This document shows, piece by piece, positions 63,601 to 64,000 of a DNA stretch of 64,000 nucleotides. The position numbers and the translations under genes are program-made. Numbering within the stretch: the first letter of the stretch is position 1; each line of letters begins with the position of its first letter. The stretch is from contig VZRG01001690.1 of NCBI GenBank assembly GCA_013397435.1, positions 96,577 through 160,576 on the forward strand. Direction: 5' to 3'. This DNA is from Erythrocercus mccallii. Its lineage: Eukaryota > Chordata > Aves > Passeriformes > Dicruridae. Under the pieces are notes generated by a model. That model had not been told where the DNA came from and ran no database searches. It was given only the letters and a program-made list of their open reading frames with translations.

Positions 63601-63886
63601 TGCACCAGTGGCACAGAGGTTGCTCAGCACAGAAAAGACATGGATACCCCCGTCATCCTTGCTGCAATCAAGATCTACCACCTTCTGATGCAGAAAGATG
63701 GGTATCAAACATCCTCCCCCAGAGCACATTTTGCCCTGGATCCTGTGGTTGCAAAAACATGAAACTGGATGAAGGACTACAGGAGAGTAACTGGGCTGAG
63801 ACTCACTTGTTGTTCAGCGCTCCTCCCTCGTCACAGTCACACGGCCGACATCCATCCATATCATTGCTCAGGCCCCAGTGCTCAGG
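33732..63886 (-). CDS. LAMB1: Laminin subunit beta-1, partial (last 22 coding exons)
   Basis: A secreted basement-membrane glycoprotein chain. It joins an alpha and a gamma chain into heterotrimers such as laminin-111 through its long coiled coil. Exons in transcript order: 63807-63886, 61129-61264, 58899-59057, 58044-58171, 57466-57589, 56718-56922, 56415-56558, 56087-56318, 55438-55601, 54753-54977, 53701-53918, 53495-53591, 43906-44275, 42069-42253, 40618-40859, 38944-39147, 38422-38566, 37471-37678, 37163-37304, 36142-36318, 34772-34931, 33732-33868. All introns are GT-AG and the frame is continuous: 1293 codons plus stop, matching the human C-terminal ~1293 of 1786 residues. Domains: the end of LE4 and LE5, laminin IV type B, LE6-13, coiled-coil II, a cysteine-rich beta knob, coiled-coil I, and C-terminal STCL. 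The signal peptide and LN domain lie beyond the window. LAMB4 and LAMB2 fit less well: the sequence tracks LAMB1 closely throughout. Confidence 0.97.
34772..34931 (-). CDS. LAMB1: LAMB1 exon, coiled-coil I (fragment residues 1196-1248)
   Basis: Contains VEELIAKKTEESAEARRKAG and LLAQANSKLQLLK, heptad-rich and nearly identical to mammalian LAMB1. The acceptor is CGGAACAG and the donor GTAAGG. Confidence 0.97.
36142..36318 (-). CDS. LAMB1: LAMB1 exon, coiled-coil I (fragment residues 1137-1195)
   Basis: 59 whole codons, from IESENAASAETLNNATLRLF to AKQNAEEVKK, with an NAT glycosylation sequon. The donor is GTGAGA. Confidence 0.96.
37163..37304 (-). CDS. LAMB1: LAMB1 exon, coiled-coil I (fragment residues 1089-1136)
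   Basis: KGATDVKVTADMVKSALEEA, then KAIKQADEDIKGTQDLLTS. The first base completes the preceding serine codon. The donor is GTGAGT. Confidence 0.97.
37471..37678 (-). CDS. LAMB1: LAMB1 exon, coiled-coil I (fragment residues 1020-1088)
   Basis: DSADLDSIEAVANEVLNMEM, PSTPQQLQALTEDIRERVES and ARAEMLLEEAKRA. Very highly conserved. The acceptor is CTGCTAG and the donor GTATGC. Confidence 0.98.
38422..38566 (-). CDS. LAMB1: LAMB1 exon, coiled-coil I start (fragment residues 972-1019)
   Basis: VSEAKQRADEAKQKAQAVLL and KTNATKEQVDRSNEDLRNLI. It carries an NAT sequon. The donor is GTAAGA. Confidence 0.97.
38944..39147 (-). CDS. LAMB1: LAMB1 exon, beta knob (fragment residues 904-971)
   Basis: 68 whole codons. 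The cysteine-rich loop that separates the two coiled-coil domains of beta chains: TCGTAPGASCAESECGG, KKKCGGPGCNGLVTVAHNAW, then the start of helix ALAEVEQLSRM. The acceptor is CCTGCAG and the donor GTAATA. Confidence 0.98.
39595..39641 (+). repeat. (TG)n microsatellite in a LAMB1 intron
   Basis: About 17 TG units followed by GTGAG-type imperfect units, about 450 bp upstream (in transcript sense) of the beta-knob exon. On the LAMB1 sense strand it reads (CA)n. Confidence 0.95.
40618..40859 (-). CDS. LAMB1: LAMB1 exon, end of coiled-coil II (fragment residues 823-903)
   Basis: ALDSITKYFQMSLEAEERVN with an NAST sequon, then RLLDELAGKLQSLDLSEVAE. It ends at the border of the beta knob. The donor is GTACAC. 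Confidence 0.97.
42069..42253 (-). CDS. LAMB1: LAMB1 exon, coiled-coil II (fragment residues 761-822)
   Basis: KLTADVTVKIADIEENLSAL, an NST sequon, then VVKELAEQLEFIKISDVRG. The acceptor is GTTTTACAG and the donor GTAAGT. Confidence 0.96.
43906..44275 (-). CDS. LAMB1: LAMB1 exon, LE13 to coiled-coil II (fragment residues 638-760)
   Basis: The largest exon seen. It holds the last LE repeat (CDCNPRGIQTPQCDRATGQC), then PCHQCFALWDVIISELANRT, where the rod-like short arm passes into the trimeric coiled coil, and ends NIGNLFEEAE. The cysteines before FALWD are those used for interchain disulfides at the start of the coil. Confidence 0.98.
44276..53494 (-). other. LAMB1: Large LAMB1 intron (9.2 kb)
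   Basis: The longest intron in the window, splitting LE13. It has a GTGAGT donor at 53494 and an acceptor ending CCCAG before 44275. Minus-strand frames of 100-174 codons inside lack conserved motifs. Apart from the LTR-like block near 51.28-51.65 kb I recognise no gene or repeat. Confidence 0.85.
51283..51660 (+). mobile_element. Probable solo LTR in a LAMB1 intron (plus orientation)
   Basis: The block has LTR-like structure. An AT-rich start TGTTGTATTGCGCTAGTTAG leads into CATTTTTGTATTTTGCACTG. A C-rich U3-like stretch follows, then an AATAAA signal at 51533-51538 (CTGCAATAAACGCTGGGACT) and a U5-like T-rich, then GC-rich end. No target-site duplication or primer-binding site could be fixed, so both ends are approximate. 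It lies antisense to LAMB1. Confidence 0.5.
53495..53591 (-). CDS. LAMB1: LAMB1 exon, LE12/LE13 (fragment residues 606-637)
   Basis: FTGQCHCMPGFGGRTC and ECQELFWGDPGVECL. The acceptor is chosen at GACTTTGGCAG because the codons FTG complete the CNEFTGQC motif. A second AG 7 bases further in would break the frame. The donor is GTGAGT. Confidence 0.96.
53701..53918 (-). CDS. LAMB1: LAMB1 exon, LE11/LE12 (fragment residues 533-605)
   Basis: CVCNYLGTVREDCEGSESC, CLPNVVGLTCDRCAPHTW and CDCDPARSLGPACNE. It is strongly GC- and CpG-rich compared with neighbouring introns. The donor is GTGAGG. Confidence 0.97.
54753..54977 (-). CDS. LAMB1: LAMB1 exon, LE9/LE10 (fragment residues 458-532)
   Basis: SRCDECASGFFGSPDEVGG, CNNNIDTTDPEACDKRTGAC and CLYHTEGEDCHLCREGYYG. 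The acceptor is TTCAAACAG and the donor GTGAGT. Confidence 0.98.
55438..55601 (-). CDS. LAMB1: LAMB1 exon, LE8/LE9 (fragment residues 403-457)
   Basis: CQAGYYGDPILGSGDHCRPC, then PCPDGPESGRQFASGC and CVCSVGYIG. The acceptor is TTATGCAG and the donor GTACTT. Confidence 0.98.
56087..56318 (-). CDS. LAMB1: LAMB1 exon, LE7/LE8 (fragment residues 326-402)
   Basis: CECHVRGSYNAFCDVETGQC, CFPGVYGRQCDRCLPSFWGF and HCNGHADDCNPYTGEC. The acceptor is TCCTTGCAG and the donor GTATGA. Confidence 0.98.
56415..56558 (-). CDS. LAMB1: LAMB1 exon, LE6 (fragment residues 278-325)
   Basis: CQCDPQGSLSSVCDPNGGQC and CRPNVVGRQCDRCAPGTFGF: the first LE repeat after domain IV. The acceptor is TCTTCTCAG and the donor GTATGT. 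Confidence 0.98.
56718..56922 (-). CDS. LAMB1: LAMB1 exon, end of laminin IV domain (fragment residues 210-277)
   Basis: LVLMPYCKSLDIFTVGGSGE, ETFQRYRCLENSRSVVKTPM and NIIFSISALLHETAL. Almost identical to mammalian LAMB1. The donor GTACGT gives a serine at the junction, where human has alanine. Confidence 0.98.
57466..57589 (-). CDS. LAMB1: LAMB1 exon, laminin IV domain (fragment residues 168-209)
   Basis: YVVLPRPVCFEKGLNYTIRL, then ELPQYSSVDTETENPYTLID, with an NYT sequon. The acceptor is CTCATTCAG and the donor GTGAGC. Confidence 0.98.
58044..58171 (-). CDS. LAMB1: LAMB1 exon, laminin IV domain (fragment residues 126-167)
   Basis: LPDQWEKAVINVSRPGKIST, then SRCGNTVPDDDNQVVSLSPG. An NVS sequon is present. 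The acceptor is TTTCCCTAG and the donor GTTGGT. Confidence 0.97.
58899..59057 (-). CDS. LAMB1: LAMB1 exon, laminin IV domain (fragment residues 73-125)
   Basis: 53 whole codons: GVNIIERQYTPDRTPSWTG, then GFVRVPEGAYLEFHIDNIPY and LIRYEPQ. The acceptor is GTTTTGTAG and the donor GTGGGT. Confidence 0.98.
59058..61128 (-). other. LAMB1: LAMB1 intron (2.1 kb)
   Basis: Bounded by GTGAGT and TTTTGTAG on the minus strand. No repeat or exon-like block is recognised. A 130-codon minus-strand frame at 60055-60447 has no conserved motif. Confidence 0.85.
61129..61264 (-). CDS. LAMB1: LAMB1 exon, LE5 and start of laminin IV (fragment residues 27-72)
   Basis: CSSESGQCECRPHMFGRQCN, then QVEPGYYFISLDHYIYEAEE and ASLGP. 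The acceptor is CCATTTTAG and the donor GTGAGT. Confidence 0.97.
61265..63806 (-). other. LAMB1: LAMB1 intron (2.5 kb)
   Basis: Bounded by GTGAGT at 63806 and TTTTAG before 61264. It contains a polypurine tract at 63042-63120 and a moderately GC-rich stretch at 62.3-62.75 kb. The 190-codon minus-strand frame at 62222-62794 has no recognisable motif. Confidence 0.85.
63042..63120 (+). repeat. Polypurine (GGGA/GAAA) tract
   Basis: An almost uninterrupted purine run built from GGAAAGGGAGAGGGAAA units, with single T interruptions, ending in a run of A. On the LAMB1 sense strand it is a polypyrimidine tract. Confidence 0.9.
63807..63886 (-). CDS. LAMB1: LAMB1 exon, LE4/LE5 (fragment residues 1-26)
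   Basis: PEHWGLSNDMDGCRPCDCDE, then GGALNN. It is the most 5' LAMB1 exon in the window. The acceptor is GTTTTCTCCTGCAG. It starts on a codon boundary, so the preceding exon, outside the window, should end in phase 0. The donor is GTGAGT. Confidence 0.95.
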
Positions 63887-64000
63887 CTGCAGGAGAAAAC
63901 ACCACCAGCACTGTAACCTGGCGCAGATGTAGCTCCATCTAACCCAAAGGCATTTCTAAACACTCGGCACAAGCTATCCCAGACTGCCCCACAACCCATG
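63887..64000 (-). other. LAMB1: Partial LAMB1 intron at window edge
   Basis: The intron upstream of the first visible LAMB1 exon. The window ends before the next exon. Confidence 0.85.

Overview
This is a stretch of bird nuclear genome, probably from a passerine. It is intron-rich vertebrate DNA with many CR1 LINE fragments, whose ends carry the avian ATTCTGTGATTCT-type tail. It also holds one tRNA-Ile/CR1 composite SINE of the TguSINE1 type, a family described from passerines. Two known genes are recognised and lie tail to tail: DLD (plus strand, complete) and LAMB1 (minus strand, 3' three quarters). The same DLD-LAMB1 neighbourhood is found in other amniotes (human 7q31).

Layout. 1-13.6 kb is intergenic with no recognisable gene. 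It holds a perfect 12-bp hairpin, a GATA microsatellite, a degenerate ~140-bp tandem duplication at 5.5-5.8 kb, and from 9.3 kb a dense set of CR1 fragments plus the SINE. The last CR1 fragment runs into the CpG-rich DLD promoter. 13.75-27.95 kb is DLD: 14 coding exons, all with GT-AG introns, joined in one frame of 508 codons. Intron 3 holds an antisense CR1 and intron 4 a probable antisense solo LTR. 28.0-28.9 kb is the DLD 3' UTR with two AATAAA signals. 28.9-33.2 kb is intergenic, and more than half of it is a decayed 2.5-kb CR1 with reverse-transcriptase remnants. 33.4-64.0 kb is LAMB1 on the minus strand: its last 22 coding exons (1293 codons plus stop), from the end of the N-terminal LE repeats through the laminin IV (domain IV), LE6-13, coiled-coil domain II, the beta knob and coiled-coil domain I to the C-terminal cysteine. 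The LAMB1 start, signal peptide and LN domain lie beyond the right edge. A 9.2-kb intron at 44.3-53.5 kb holds a probable second LTR.

The two genes do unrelated work. DLD is the mitochondrial E3 flavoenzyme of the 2-oxoacid dehydrogenase and glycine cleavage complexes; LAMB1 is a secreted basement-membrane chain. Their linkage is conserved synteny rather than an operon. I found no novel coding system. The points most worth a second look are the CR1-derived sequence and NRF-1-like site in the DLD promoter, ~130-bp direct repeats flanking a CR1 at 11.5-12.1 kb, the passerine SINE, and the two LTR candidates.
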